64,000 bases of DNA from Methylobacterium durans (GCF_003173715.1 NZ_CP029550.1:3440501-3504500), one strand, 5' to 3'. Shown: positions 1 through 9,585, counted from the first letter of the stretch. Notes: generated by a model not told the origin, from the sequence alone. A program made the numbers and translations.

Positions 1-2
1 CC

Positions 3-3000
3 GTTACCGGGACCAATGATGCTCCGACGATTGTTGCGGCTTCGACCACCGCGACGGGTGCCGTGACGGAGCGGGCCGACAAGTCCGCTACGGAGAACGC
101 ACTGCCGGATCACACGGCGGGTGGAACGATCAGCTTCGCGGATGTCGATACGCTCGACACACATAGCGCGACGGTCACGGCGCAGGGCTCTGGCTACTTG
201 GGAAGCCTCAGCCTCGGCTCCGTGGATCAGGCAGCCAACAGCGTCGGCTGGACCTTCTCGGTGGCTGACTCCGCATTGGATTTCCTGTCCGCCGGCGAGA
301 CTCGCGTCCAGAACTACACGGTAGCCGTTGCCGACGGAATCGGCGGTGTTGCCAACCAGACTATCACCGTCACAATTACCGGCGCGGCGGACAACACGCC
401 GCCGGTCGCCGTCGATGACAATTTTGCGAGCTCTTCAGTAAACACGGCGGGATTCGCCTATAACGGCGTCAATGGGCACTATTATAAATTCGTAGACGGC
501 GGGTACACCTTCGTTCAGGCCCAAGCGGCGGCGGCGGCGAGCGGCGGATATCTTGCAACCGTAACCTCTGCTCAGGAAAATAGCTTCATTTTCGGCCTCA
601 CCGCGGGCGCTTATGCTTGGCTTGGCGGAAGCGACGCTCAGACCGAGGGTCAATGGCGCTGGGTGTCTGGTCCTGAAACTGGGACTACCTTTTGGAACGG
701 TGGGACGAACGGAAGCGCCTCGTCGGGTCAGTTCGCAAACTGGCAGCCGGGCACCGAGCCGAACAACCTGGGCGACGAAGATCACGTCCATATGTGGCCG
801 GGCGGCTATTGGAACGACAGCAACGGGGCTAGTCCCTTCGGCTACGTGATTGAAATCGGCGGCCGCCTGGGAGACCCGGATCAAACTATAACGGTGTCCG
901 AAAACGGATCCGTCCAGATCGGCGCCCCGCGGTTGCTTGCAAACGACAGTGATGCTGATCAAGATCCGCTCGCGGTCACAGCCGTGAGTGTCCTTAGCGA
1001 GCGCGGGGCAACAGTCACGCTGTCCGGAGATGTCATCACCTATACGCCGCGGAACGCCGATGAACTGTCGGCTGGTCAGGTGGTCGAGGATACATTCACC
1101 TACACCATTTCGGATGGACAGGGCGGGAGCGATACGGCGACAGTTAGACTCACGGTTTCGGGCACAAATGACCTCCCCGTCATCGTGGCCTCTTCGACCA
1201 CCGCAACTGGCTCCGTGACGGAGCGGGCAGACGGTTCAGCAACGGAGAACACGCTTCCCAACCACACGGCAGACGGCACAATCCGTTTCACGGATGTCGA
1301 TACGCTCGACACTCACACGGCAATCGTCACGCCGGGAGCTTTGGGCTATCTGGGCAACCTTATCCTCCGACCCCTAGATCAAAGCAGTGACAGCGTCGGT
1401 TGGACTTTCTCGGTCGCGGACAGCGCGCTCGACAGCCTGGCGGCGGGTCAGACCAAGACGCAGAGCTACACGGTGACTGTGTCCGACGGGAAGGGCGGCG
1501 TCGCCAATCAGGCTGTTACCATCACCATCACCGGCACCAACGATGCGCCCACGATCGTCGCGTCTGGTTTGCCGACCACTCCTACAGGCCAAACCGTGCG
1601 AGCCACCACGCCAGCCACTCTGGCGGCTCTCACAATCGACGACGCTACCGGCGCCGTCTATGTTGCGGAACAGGACACCGTCGCTTCGCTGTTCAAGGTG
1701 ATCGCTGCCGATGGCAGCGTCACGCAGCTGACGGGAGACCTAACCGGAAATGCCTCCGGCAATGGCTTCTTTCCCTACGTTGCGACGGATATCGAGTTCT
1801 ATCAGGGGGGAATCTTCTGCATCACGTCTGATGGCCGGCTGGTTCGCTTCGATGTGGCCACCCGTACTACTCAGGTGCTCACCGCCCTTTCCGGCTTCAA
1901 CATCGAAAGTGGGATGGACATTACCAGCGATGGGCGTCTCCTCGCGACGGACGGCGCCGGGACCGCGAACAGATTGATCCAGTACGACATCGCGACTCGG
2001 ACGATCACGAAGACGATCCTGAACTTGCCGGGTGACAGCTACGGTGTTGAACACGACGATGTCACTGGTCGGACTTTCTTCAAAACATCGGGCGGCCAGT
2101 TGTTTGAGGCCGATCTGGCGAGCGGGACTTATAAGCTCGTCCGAAGCGATCTTTTCGGCAACAATTTCGAGATCGCTCCTGGTGCTGATCGTGCCTACAT
2201 CAAGGAGGGCAGCACCTGGGTCCAGGTTGATCTTGTGACTGGCAGTCGGACGACCGTAGCGACTGGCATCGCCGGCGACTCCGGCGAGGCGCAGTTTGGC
2301 CGGTCAAGTGACGGGACGGGATCGAGCCTCTTTGTCGCTTCAGGCACTCAAGTCGTAGAGGTGAAGTTCGGGTCTTCGTCGGTTAGCTCTGGAAAGATCG
2401 CAGAGATCGCGGATAAGGCGGTCGGAGAAAACACGACGATCCACACGGCCGGCGGCACAATTGCGTTCGCGGATGTGGACGCGATTGACGTCCACACGGC
2501 GGCTGTGACGCCGCAAGGCTCCGGATACCTTGGCTCGTTGACCCTCGGGACGGTCGATCAGCTCGGTGACAAGGTGAGTTGGACCTTCTCGGTGGCTGAC
2601 AGCACACTCGACAGCTTGGCGGCTGGTCAAACCAAAACGCAGAGCTATACGGTGGCCGTGTCGGACGGGCACGGTGGCATCACCGATCAAACCGTGACTG
2701 TCGCGATCACTGGCGCAAATGATGCACCCGTTGTCCTCGGCGCAGTGACGGGGGCCGCCACAGAAGATGGCGCAACAGTAACGCTTGACGCGCTGGCCAA
2801 CGCCTCGGACCCGGATAGCGGCACGAGCCTGTCAGTGGTTAACATACCGGCTAGCCTACCTGGCGGCGTGACTTACGATGCTGCAACGCACTCCTTTACA
2901 CTGAACCCAGCGCATGCGGCCTACCAGAGCTTGGCGGCAGGCGAAGCCGCGACTGTTAGCGTCGCCTACGGTGTGTCGGATGGCATCGCCGTCACGCCAG

Positions 3001-3752
3001 CCTCGGTCTCGTGGACTGTCGCGGGGACTAACGAGGCGCCGACTGGGCCTATCAAAGTTCTCGTAATCGGAGGTGCTAGCTCATCTGCCGTCAACGTGGC
3101 CGCACAACTGAACGACGATACCTATTTCGATTTCGACGCTACAGCGGTCTCAGCGAGCGCATACGCAAATTCAGCCGCCTGGGCAGATGTGCTGAAGAGC
3201 TATGAGGTTGTCGTTATGGGTGACAGCGGCTTCAATGACGCTTCACAACTAGCCAGCACGGGGGTCTTTGCTGCTGTTCGAGGGTTTGCAGAGCACGGCG
3301 GTGACGTGGTGACTACGGGCTGGTACGATTACGGGACTATGTCCTTGTCGGCGCAGAACAAGCTCGACGCAGACTACATCTCCCCGATCGGTATAGATAG
3401 CACTTACGCCTTTATTAGCGGTTCATACTCGTTCAACGTGGTCGATCCCAGTCACCCAATGATGAAATCAATTAGTAATTTCACAGAGTTGCCTCCTCCG
3501 AATAACTGGGAGATTCCGAGCTCGGTCGATCCAAGTGCCGTGGTTTTGGCGACTGTGGCAGGATCCAGCAGCAACGGGACCGCTAGCAATCCGGCGGTCC
3601 TCTACAGTGAGCCATCAAGCGAAACAAACCTCGTTTACATCGGGGGGCTGTATATGGCGAGTGCGCAGTACGGTCTTGATGACCTTCGCACTGGCGTTCA
3701 CGACAGGCTGCTCGAACAGGCTGTAGCCTGGGCTGCAGACCGAATTCTGTAG
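3..3752 (+). CDS. Giant VCBS-repeat / C-type-lectin surface protein (5' end outside window)
   Basis: The reading frame is open to the left edge, so this is the last 1249 residues of a larger protein. Three divergent VCBS-type repeats are visible (near nt 60-395, 1215-1550 and 2400-2730), each with a phrase like FxDVDxxDxHxAxVTP and ending in ITGxNDAP. A C-type-lectin-like domain lies between the first two (about nt 450-865), with the EPNN and WND calcium/sugar-binding motifs. After the second repeat comes a roughly 250-residue stretch resembling a beta-propeller, then the third repeat, a cadherin-like segment, and a C-terminal domain (from about nt 3050) resembling ThuA/GATase-like folds. VCBS proteins are usually secreted adhesins, often through type I secretion. 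I infer export by the system at 11.8-16.8 kb, but the C-terminus shows no decisive signal. The lectin domain suggests glycan binding. Confidence 0.85.
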   Translation, partial: VTGTNDAPTIVAASTTATGAVTERADKSATENALPDHTAGGTISFADVDTLDTHSATVTAQGSGYLGSLSLGSVDQAANSVGWTFSVADSALDFLSAGETRVQNYTVAVADGIGGVANQTITVTITGAADNTPPVAVDDNFASSSVNTAGFAYNGVNGHYYKFVDGGYTFVQAQAAAAASGGYLATVTSAQENSFIFGLTAGAYAWLGGSDAQTEGQWRWVSGPETGTTFWNGGTNGSASSGQFANWQPGTEPNNLGDEDHVHMWPGGYWNDSNGASPFGYVIEIGGRLGDPDQTITVSENGSVQIGAPRLLANDSDADQDPLAVTAVSVLSERGATVTLSGDVITYTPRNADELSAGQVVEDTFTYTISDGQGGSDTATVRLTVSGTNDLPVIVASSTTATGSVTERADGSATENTLPNHTADGTIRFTDVDTLDTHTAIVTPGALGYLGNLILRPLDQSSDSVGWTFSVADSALDSLAAGQTKTQSYTVTVSDGKGGVANQAVTITITGTNDAPTIVASGLPTTPTGQTVRATTPATLAALTIDDATGAVYVAEQDTVASLFKVIAADGSVTQLTGDLTGNASGNGFFPYVATDIEFYQGGIFCITSDGRLVRFDVATRTTQVLTALSGFNIESGMDITSDGRLLATDGAGTANRLIQYDIATRTITKTILNLPGDSYGVEHDDVTGRTFFKTSGGQLFEADLASGTYKLVRSDLFGNNFEIAPGADRAYIKEGSTWVQVDLVTGSRTTVATGIAGDSGEAQFGRSSDGTGSSLFVASGTQVVEVKFGSSSVSSGKIAEIADKAVGENTTIHTAGGTIAFADVDAIDVHTAAVTPQGSGYLGSLTLGTVDQLGDKVSWTFSVADSTLDSLAAGQTKTQSYTVAVSDGHGGITDQTVTVAITGANDAPVVLGAVTGAATEDGATVTLDALANASDPDSGTSLSVVNIPASLPGGVTYDAATHSFTLNPAHAAYQSLAAGEAATVSVAYGVSDGIAVTPASVSWTVAGTNEAPTGPIKVLVIGGASSSAVNVAAQLNDDTYFDFDATAVSASAYANSAAWADVLKSYEVVVMGDSGFNDASQLASTGVFAAVRGFAEHGGDVVTTGWYDYGTMSLSAQNKLDADYISPIGIDSTYAFISGSYSFNVVDPSHPMMKSISNFTELPPPNNWEIPSSVDPSAVVLATVAGSSSNGTASNPAVLYSEPSSETNLVYIGGLYMASAQYGLDDLRTGVHDRLLEQAVAWAADRIL

Positions 3753-3779
3753 GCCAATGCGGCGAACATTCAGCTTCCG

Positions 3780-3813
3780 CGCAATGCCCAGATTGAATGA
3801 TCTGGGCATTGCG
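3780..3813 (+). terminator. Strong hairpin after the VCBS protein gene
   Basis: A perfect 14-bp inverted repeat around a 6-base loop (CAATGCCCAGAT / ATCTGGGCATTG core) begins 27 bases after the stop codon at 3752. There is no clear T-run, so it may be a weak terminator or an mRNA-stabilising hairpin. Confidence 0.5.
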
Positions 3814-4257
3814 TCGGTTCGTGGCGAAGCGATCGCTCGGCGTGTCCATCGCCCACTGCCGAGATCTTTACCGATCTCTCCCGAAAGCAGTCCTCACTCC
3901 GTGTCGTCGCGCTCGCCGTCGAGAGACCTCTCGAGTGCGGATATCAACCGGCTGCATGGCAGCACAATCGGACACGGGCTCAGAGCTGCCAACCTCAATG
4001 CGCTGCCGACGGAGCCGAGAGCGCGCACGCGCGAAACCGTCCACGATAATCGGCGATGATGTTGCGTGACCTCGTCGCTGACTTCAGCATAGCCGCGGTG
4101 TTCAGCCTTGAGCCCGCCGCGCAGGGACACAACTTTCATGCAGACCGTGCCATTGATCCGCGTCAAAGCGCTCAGTTGCGATCCGTCCTTATCGGGTGAG
4201 ACTCGCGTGGCCTCTATCTTGCGGCTGCCGATCTGACGTCGTGGAGCGCGCCTGCTG

Positions 4258-4407
4258 ATGGTCCAGAATGATGCGGCTACTGTGCTGAAGCGGGGCGGCG
4301 ACCTGATGATGCCCGCAATCCTAGCTGCGACGGGCCTGCTCGCTGCCTTCACCGCGTTCAGCGTGGCCGTTCTAGCGTTCGAGATCGCTGCCCTGTTCAA
4401 ACATTAG
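4258..4407 (+). CDS. Possible small membrane protein, 49 residues
   Basis: An ATG-started frame of 49 codons has a charged N-terminus (MVQNDAATVLKRGGDL), one hydrophobic segment of about 28 residues rich in Ala, Leu, Phe and Val, and a short Lys-His tail. This is the expected layout of a single-pass small membrane protein. A GGAG sequence lies about 12 bases upstream. No family is recognised and the surrounding DNA shows no other coding signal, so it could be chance. Confidence 0.35.
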   Translation: MVQNDAATVLKRGGDLMMPAILAATGLLAAFTAFSVAVLAFEIAALFKH

Positions 4408-4999
4408 CGCGTCAATCGCGCCGCTCGACGAAGGGCGGAGGCTCTGTCCGACGGGACGTGGCGCTGAGCTGGTACGCTCTGCGAGCCTCATTTGTTGCGG
4501 AAGCCTGAGCGCTCGGGTGCGAGACTCAGGCCTATGTCTCTGGCCAGCGACACCGAAGCCCGAGGGATCCGACGAGCGATCCGGCGTGTCTACATCTGGT
4601 ACCGCTTCATCGTTCTCGCCTGCGTCGAGGCCGCAGAGGCGCATGCCCGTGAGTCTCGACAGCCCCGTCTCAAGGGCGGCTCTTCCACACGAGACCGGAT
4701 CACTGCCGGAAAATCCGACTGACCCACTCCGACGGCTGGGCCGCGATTTGGCTCGGCTCTCCGACGCAGCGCTCGCCGACCGGCCGCGAAACGGCTGATG
4801 CGAACAAGAGCTTTGATGAAACCGCCTGATCCGACGTCGCGAAGCGCGGCGCGAGCTCGCACGTCTGCGGATTTCCGGTCACGCGGCCGTGCGATCTGAA
4901 TACTGCGCGCAACAACGTAGCCGCTCGCGATGGCGAGCCACCGCAAAGCCGGCTAGGGATGCTGCGCCGTCTCGATACGGCACTGGAAAACCCTGACTC

Positions 5000-5026
5000 G
5001 GCGGCCCCTGGTGGGCCGCCGCTTTT
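5000..5026 (+). terminator. GC-rich hairpin with short T-run
   Basis: GGCGGCCC and GGGCCGCC form a perfect 8-bp stem around CTGGT, followed by GCTTTT on the plus strand. It sits about 85 bases beyond the stop of the minus-strand sapC gene, so it may act as a bidirectional terminator or end a plus-strand transcript from the preceding unassigned DNA. Confidence 0.6.
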
Positions 5027-5111
5027 CGTTCTGGTCTTGTGGCGACCTTTGCTCAGAAGGGTAGCAAGTTCGGTGCCGGGCCGCACATGCCCACCTTGGC
5101 ACGGATCCGTG

Positions 5112-5900
5112 TCAGAACGAGATCTTCTCGCTCATGTCGAGCCAGTCGAGATCGGCCGGTGCGGCGGGCGGCACGTAGGTCGGGGCGATCGCTGCCGGGC
5201 GCGCCGGAGCCGGTTCGGGCGGCGGCTCGAGCGTGACGGCGGCGGGTTCGGCCCGTGGCATCGATGCGCTGGAGAACGCGGCGGCGATCGCAAGTTCCAC
5301 CGTCAGCGCCGAGCGCGCGTACCAGTCGGCCGCCTTCGCGGCGAGGACGTCCGCTGGCCGACCCGCAGCCACGAAGAGAAGGGGCGCCGAATCGGGGGCC
5401 GAGAGCCCGGTGCGCGGCTGCGCGATCCCTTCTTCGACGATTTGGGTCGCGGCCGCCTGTAGAAGAGCGGCGCCAGCACTGGCCTTTCGCACCTGATCCG
5501 CGACGCCGCGCACCTCCTGCGTCAGCTTGCGGTCCGCAGTCGTGAAGGCGTGGCTGCCGGAGACGCCGACGAAGCTCGGGTCGAGGAGCACCGTGCAGGC
5601 CTCGTGCGCGTGCACGAAGGGGTAGACGCGGAGCCAGAACGGAACGTAGCCCGCCTGCCATTCGCCCTTGTCGTCGACGAAGCGATTCGTCTGGCCCGAC
5701 GTGTCGCCGAGATAGGCGACGGGGTGCCACTGCTCGCCCTCGCGGGCGAAGGCGATCGGGTACTCCCGCGCCGCGCGGAGGATCTCCGTCTGGATGAGCG
5801 GCACGAACACCCGCGCGCGGGCGAAGTGGAACGCCTTCGGGAACGACCAGTGCAGGTTCTGCAGGCGCTCCGGGGTCAGAGAGACGTGCGCGAAGCTCAT
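5112..5900 (-). CDS. SapC family protein (second of a tandem pair)
   Basis: The 262-residue protein starts with MSFAHVSLTPERLQNLHW and has the SapC-type core (FVPLIQTEI, AREYPIAF, WHPVAYLG, GYVPFWLRVYPF). The SapC family takes its name from a gene of the Campylobacter fetus S-layer locus; its biochemical role is not known. The frame can be extended upstream by 65 codons, but that part is Arg/Pro-rich shadow of the neighbour, while the chosen ATG overlaps the stop of the upstream sapC by 4 bases (ATGA), typical of translational coupling. The C-terminal 60 residues are Pro/Ala-rich and probably flexible. No signal peptide is seen. It lies next to a type I secretion locus. Confidence 0.8.
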   Translation of the reverse strand: MSFAHVSLTPERLQNLHWSFPKAFHFARARVFVPLIQTEILRAAREYPIAFAREGEQWHPVAYLGDTSGQTNRFVDDKGEWQAGYVPFWLRVYPFVHAHEACTVLLDPSFVGVSGSHAFTTADRKLTQEVRGVADQVRKASAGAALLQAAATQIVEEGIAQPRTGLSAPDSAPLLFVAAGRPADVLAAKAADWYARSALTVELAIAAAFSSASMPRAEPAAVTLEPPPEPAPARPAAIAPTYVPPAAPADLDWLDMSEKISF

Positions 5901-6634
5901 GCCGACTCTCCCGCCGGTGCCTGCGTTGCGGCCGCCTGAGCAGCCAATCGGCCGGTCCGGTGCTGATCGACCAGGCGCTGCATATTGAAGAGGGAGAGGT
6001 CGTGGAAGGTGACGAGTTCGGCGAACGGGAAGCCGTGCTGGGCGACGATTGTGGCGAGGCGCTCGCGCTGGGCCGGCGCGCGGGCGAGCACGCACAAGCC
6101 CCCGAACTCGATGCCGTCCTCGCCGATCTTGAGGCGGAGCGGCCAGTCCTCCAGGAGGCCCTCGGCGGCGAGCGCCTGCGTGTAGGCCGCCGTCCGGTCG
6201 CGATCGCTTGCGAAGACGCGCAGCGCGTTCATGCGATGCGCCGCTGATTCCGTGAAGCCGCCGCTGGCCGTGAAGACGGGGTTGCCGCTGCTCTCGGGGC
6301 GATGCGGGACCTCGTCGATGAGGACCGAGCTCTGTCCGTCCTCTCCGGCAACCGCGGTGACGGTCAGGGGGTAGGCTTCAACCAGAAGTGGTCGCGTGAG
6401 ACCGGGCCCGAGCAGGTGGTTGCTGCCGACGACGAGTGGCGACAGAGACAAGAGGGCGATGAATTCGAACTTGTCGCCGACGCGGCGCCAGGCCAGTGGG
6501 AAATGCCGCGCGAGTGACTTTGCCTCGACGGCCACAACAGGCGAAAACAGGATCTCTTCGAGGCCTTCATAATTGTGAAGATCGAAGATTATCTCGCTCG
6601 AACCCTGCTTCAGGGCTCTCAGGGATCGGTACAT
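5897..6634 (-). CDS. SapC family protein (first of a tandem pair)
   Basis: The 245-residue protein carries the SapC-like features PLAWRRVGDKFEFIALLSL, a glycine/leucine segment around SNHLLGPG, and PLLVEAYPLTV, all within the first 100 residues. It is a diverged paralogue of the gene that follows and overlaps it by ATGA at 5897-5900, so the two are almost certainly co-translated. The start ATG at 6634 is the first of the operon and is divergent from the 6873 gene across 238 bases of intergenic DNA. No export signal is visible. Two unlike SapC copies in one operon may mean the products act as a heteromer; this is inference. Confidence 0.75.
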   Translation of the reverse strand: MYRSLRALKQGSSEIIFDLHNYEGLEEILFSPVVAVEAKSLARHFPLAWRRVGDKFEFIALLSLSPLVVGSNHLLGPGLTRPLLVEAYPLTVTAVAGEDGQSSVLIDEVPHRPESSGNPVFTASGGFTESAAHRMNALRVFASDRDRTAAYTQALAAEGLLEDWPLRLKIGEDGIEFGGLCVLARAPAQRERLATIVAQHGFPFAELVTFHDLSLFNMQRLVDQHRTGRLAAQAAATQAPAGESA

Positions 6635-6791
6635 ACAGGCTTCCTGCTCAGTGCCGCGGGGGAACGACCTCGGCCTAACATTTGGCGCACAGCCGCCGAA
6701 TTCAGGTGTGTCGTCGGGGTTACAGCTTAAGGTTAACGATCCGAGGGCCGGGAACTCGGCACTTTTCGCGTACGAAATGGTTCAAATTGTC

Positions 6792-6822
6792 TTGACGCGC
6801 CGCAGCGAGCCATGGCTTAGAT
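6792..6822 (+). promoter_or_regulatory. Possible sigma-70-type promoter for the 6873-9535 genes
   Basis: TTGACG at 6792-6797 is followed after 18 bases by CTTAGA (6816-6821), about 50 bases before the 6873 start. The -35 box is good and the -10 box is weak. The site lies in the divergent intergenic region shared with the sapC pair. Confidence 0.35.
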
Positions 6823-6872
6823 CGGTACAGACAAGTGCCGGTTCAACCGGTCCTGCGTGAGGGGTTCTTTCA

Positions 6873-7802
6873 GTGAACAGCGTCGGCACGACGCGCGGGC
6901 AAGTGTCCGTGCGAGCGATGGATGTCGCTCGAGGCATGTTTGCGCTGCGCTATGTAGCAACGGCCATCCGTGGTGTCGCGCCTCGTGTGGTCATGACCGT
7001 CGATCCAGACCGGGCCGACGATGTTCGTATGCTCTCTAGTCCGGGCGTCGCGCCTGGTATGCTGCGCCAGCCCGGTGATCTCTGTGTCATCTCTGTTGAG
7101 CGCGATGCCACCGTTCTGATTACAACGATCGGTGAAGGGGCAGATCACCCGGAGGCCGTGACTCTGCAGCTCGATCGACTGGATCAGAGCGCGCCGAATG
7201 GTGGTCGTTCGTCGTCGAGACTTGCTCTGTCGGCTCCCGAGCCGGCGAACGTGCCGCCGGCCGCCGACGCGGGCGATCGCGCCATTCCTCTGCGCATCGC
7301 CGGGCATATCGAGCGCAAGGGCGACCTCTTCGTCACGGGTGGGGACTGGCTCGGTGATCCGGACGGCGAGGCGCGGATCGAGGGCTTCTCGGTGCAGTGG
7401 CCGCGCCGCCCCGCGAACGTCGACCTCTCGTATGGCTGCGCCCTTCTCGGGCTCGGGCGCCTGCCCGACGTGGTCGCCGGTGAGTTCGTCGGCACCCGGA
7501 TGCAGGCCCGCGCCATCAACGGCGTCACCTTCAAGCTGATCGGTGAGGACGCCGACGCCTACGCGCTGATCGTCGAGGCCGTCTTCAGCGATGGCTCGCA
7601 TTTCGGGCCGGCGCTGGCGCCGGTCGATCTGAAGGGTCCGACGGGCCGTGAGCACCTCGTCGGTCTCCGGCTTCAGCTCTCTGAAGTGAAGGCGAAGGCG
7701 CCGCGCTCGTCGAGCCGGGCGGTGGCGAGCAGCCGGCCTGAGCCGGCGCCGCGCAAGCCGGCCCGCATTTTCCGGGCGCCGCGTTCGTCGGCAGCCATCT
7801 GA
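6873..7802 (+). CDS. Unrecognised 309-residue protein encoded before the DUF4214 protein
   Basis: I recognise no family. The protein has no signal peptide or membrane segment. An N-terminal part (about 1-110) ends in a hydrophobic-acidic pattern. A central globular part (about 135-270) contains IPLRIAGHIERKGDLFV, a phrase giving GFSVQWP, and EFVGTRMQARAINGVTF. A basic tail (about 275-309) is rich in Arg, Ser, Pro and Lys. The start has GGGG about 13 bases upstream. It lies 38 bases before the DUF4214 gene on the same strand and divergent from the sapC pair, so I infer a role in making, folding or regulating the secreted protein. That is context only. Confidence 0.75.
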   Translation: MNSVGTTRGQVSVRAMDVARGMFALRYVATAIRGVAPRVVMTVDPDRADDVRMLSSPGVAPGMLRQPGDLCVISVERDATVLITTIGEGADHPEAVTLQLDRLDQSAPNGGRSSSRLALSAPEPANVPPAADAGDRAIPLRIAGHIERKGDLFVTGGDWLGDPDGEARIEGFSVQWPRRPANVDLSYGCALLGLGRLPDVVAGEFVGTRMQARAINGVTFKLIGEDADAYALIVEAVFSDGSHFGPALAPVDLKGPTGREHLVGLRLQLSEVKAKAPRSSSRAVASSRPEPAPRKPARIFRAPRSSAAI

Positions 7803-7840
7803 GACGCTCAAATTTCACTGATTGACTGTAGGGGGTTAAC

Positions 7841-9535
7841 GTGGCGGATCCGTATTCGCGGCCGGTAGAGCAGATCAAAGAGAACATCATCAAGAACCCG
7901 CAGGCCGAGGGTTTGAAGAACGCGCTTGAGCAGCTGCTCAAGACGCGGCCGAATACGAAAAACCCGGACGATCCGGTGACCGTCGACGTCCAGAATGTGG
8001 CGCCGGGCGCCCAGGTCGATCCGACCGTCGAGGTGGCCAACGTCGACGCCAGCCAAGGTGGCAACATCACCGGCGCGGGCAAGGCCCCGGTCCTCAACAT
8101 CTCCGGTTCGGGCACGGTGACCGGCAAGGTCGAGAGCCAGTTCGTCTCGCTCGACAGCGGCCAAGCCAACCTCACCTTCAACGGCGCGGGTCCGACCACG
8201 GTCGTGGCGGGCTCCGGTGACGCCAATCTCTCGCTGACGGGCGCCGGCAGCTCAACCATCGTCGCCGGTACGGGCGATCTGAAGATCCTTGGAGGCAATG
8301 CCGGTGTGACCGGCGATCTGACCCAGACCCAGCACGCCACCGTCAGCGCGGGCAGCGGCGACGACACGCTGACCCTTGGCACGGGCTCTTACAAGCTCGA
8401 CCTCGGCAGCGGCGACAACACCGTCAACCTGACGGGTTCGGGCTACAACATCTCCCTCGACGCCAAGGGCAACATCGTCCTGAAGAACGGCAGCGAGACC
8501 TCGACTCTGACGAATGTCGACGTCATCAAGCTCACCGATGGCTCGACGGTGGTGAATGCCTCCACGGTCGACGAGGCCATCATCAGCCGCATGTACGTCG
8601 CGGTGATGGACCGGACCGCCGATGCGAACGGTCTCTACTACTGGTGGGACCAGTACAACTCGGGCAAGCTGAGCCTCGAGCAGATCGGCGAGCAGTTCCT
8701 CGGCGCGCCGGAGGCGGGCTCGCACGGTCTGGGTTCCACGGTCACGAACGAGCAGTTCGTCGGCGCCGTGTACCAGAACCTGTTCGGCCGCACGGCTGAC
8801 GCCGGTGGTCTGGCCTACTGGTCGAACGAGCTGGCCACCGGTGCTCTGACCCGGACCGAGCTTCTTGTCGGCCTGACGTCAGCGTCGGAGGGCGTCAGTG
8901 CCACGGCGCAGACCACGCTCGTGGCGGATCGCCTGCCCACGGAGAACAGCCCCGTCTTCAAGGACATCGATCTGGCGGACGGGTCGCAGACGGTCGCCGG
9001 CGGTTCGGCCTTCGACACCGTGAACTTCGGGCTGAGCAAGGCTGAGTTCTCCACCGTGGTCGACGGTGGTCGCGTCCTGGTGTTCCACGCGAACTCGGGC
9101 ACGTCCACCACGATCGAGAACTCGGATTTCATCAAGTTCTCGGACGGCGTCCTCATCACCGCGCACACCACCGACGAGGCGGTCATCGGCCGGATGTACG
9201 AGGCGGTCATGGCGCGCGACGCCGATGCCAGCGGCCTTCAGTACTGGTGGGGTCAGCACGCCTCGGGCCAGAGCATGGAGAGCATCGCGCACGCCTTCAT
9301 GCAGAGCCCCGAGTTCCAGCAGGGTGCGGGCAAGCTCGCGGATCCGGCCTTCGTCGACCAGATCTACCACAACCTGTTCGGCCGCGAGGCCGACCAGGGC
9401 GGCCACGAGTACTGGGTCAAGGAGCTCAACGCCGGCATGTCCCGCGAGGACTTCGTGCTCCAGCTTGCCTCGTCCGGTGAGGGTGCGGACAAGACGGCCG
9501 ACTCGATCATCATCAACGGTCATCACGGTCATTAA
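7841..9535 (+). CDS. Secreted DUF4214 protein with glycine-rich repeats
   Basis: The 564-residue protein starts at GTG with a good ribosome site (TAGGGGG) 5 bases upstream. Residues 1-45 are charged. Residues about 75-230 are Gly/Ser/Thr/Asp-rich beta-repeats resembling RTX-adjacent or beta-roll segments (GAGSSTIVAGTGDL, SAGSGDDTLTLGTGSY). Four DUF4214 modules follow near residues 243, 303, 445 and 502, each with a signature like RMYxAVMxRxADxxGLxYWW or FVxxxYxNLFGRxAD. The end is NGHHGH. There is no Sec signal peptide. DUF4214 proteins are commonly type I secreted surface proteins, so this is the best candidate substrate of the transporter genes downstream. A clear terminator follows, suggesting it is made in quantity as a separate transcript. 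Confidence 0.9.
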   Translation: MADPYSRPVEQIKENIIKNPQAEGLKNALEQLLKTRPNTKNPDDPVTVDVQNVAPGAQVDPTVEVANVDASQGGNITGAGKAPVLNISGSGTVTGKVESQFVSLDSGQANLTFNGAGPTTVVAGSGDANLSLTGAGSSTIVAGTGDLKILGGNAGVTGDLTQTQHATVSAGSGDDTLTLGTGSYKLDLGSGDNTVNLTGSGYNISLDAKGNIVLKNGSETSTLTNVDVIKLTDGSTVVNASTVDEAIISRMYVAVMDRTADANGLYYWWDQYNSGKLSLEQIGEQFLGAPEAGSHGLGSTVTNEQFVGAVYQNLFGRTADAGGLAYWSNELATGALTRTELLVGLTSASEGVSATAQTTLVADRLPTENSPVFKDIDLADGSQTVAGGSAFDTVNFGLSKAEFSTVVDGGRVLVFHANSGTSTTIENSDFIKFSDGVLITAHTTDEAVIGRMYEAVMARDADASGLQYWWGQHASGQSMESIAHAFMQSPEFQQGAGKLADPAFVDQIYHNLFGREADQGGHEYWVKELNAGMSREDFVLQLASSGEGADKTADSIIINGHHGH

Positions 9536-9560
9536 GCGATCGTGCCAAGCGAGACGGAGG

Positions 9561-9585
9561 GGCCGGGCATCTCGCCCGGCCTTTT
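9561..9585 (+). terminator. Rho-independent terminator after the DUF4214 gene
   Basis: GGCCGGGC and GCCCGGCC form a perfect 8-bp stem around ATCTC, followed by TTTT. It starts 25 bases after the stop codon. Confidence 0.85.

Larger units (their letters stand above)
3814..5111. other. About 1.3 kb with no confident gene
   Basis: Apart from one possible 49-residue membrane protein (4258-4407) and a terminator-like hairpin (5000-5026), I recognise nothing here. Frames on both strands are short, arginine-rich and have no family motif. It may be decayed coding sequence between the adhesin gene and the SapC pair. Confidence 0.5.

Noticed and set aside
5901..6095. 65-codon N-terminal extension of the second SapC protein
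   Set aside because: Arg/Pro-rich shadow of the upstream sapC; the ATGA overlap supports the start at 5900.
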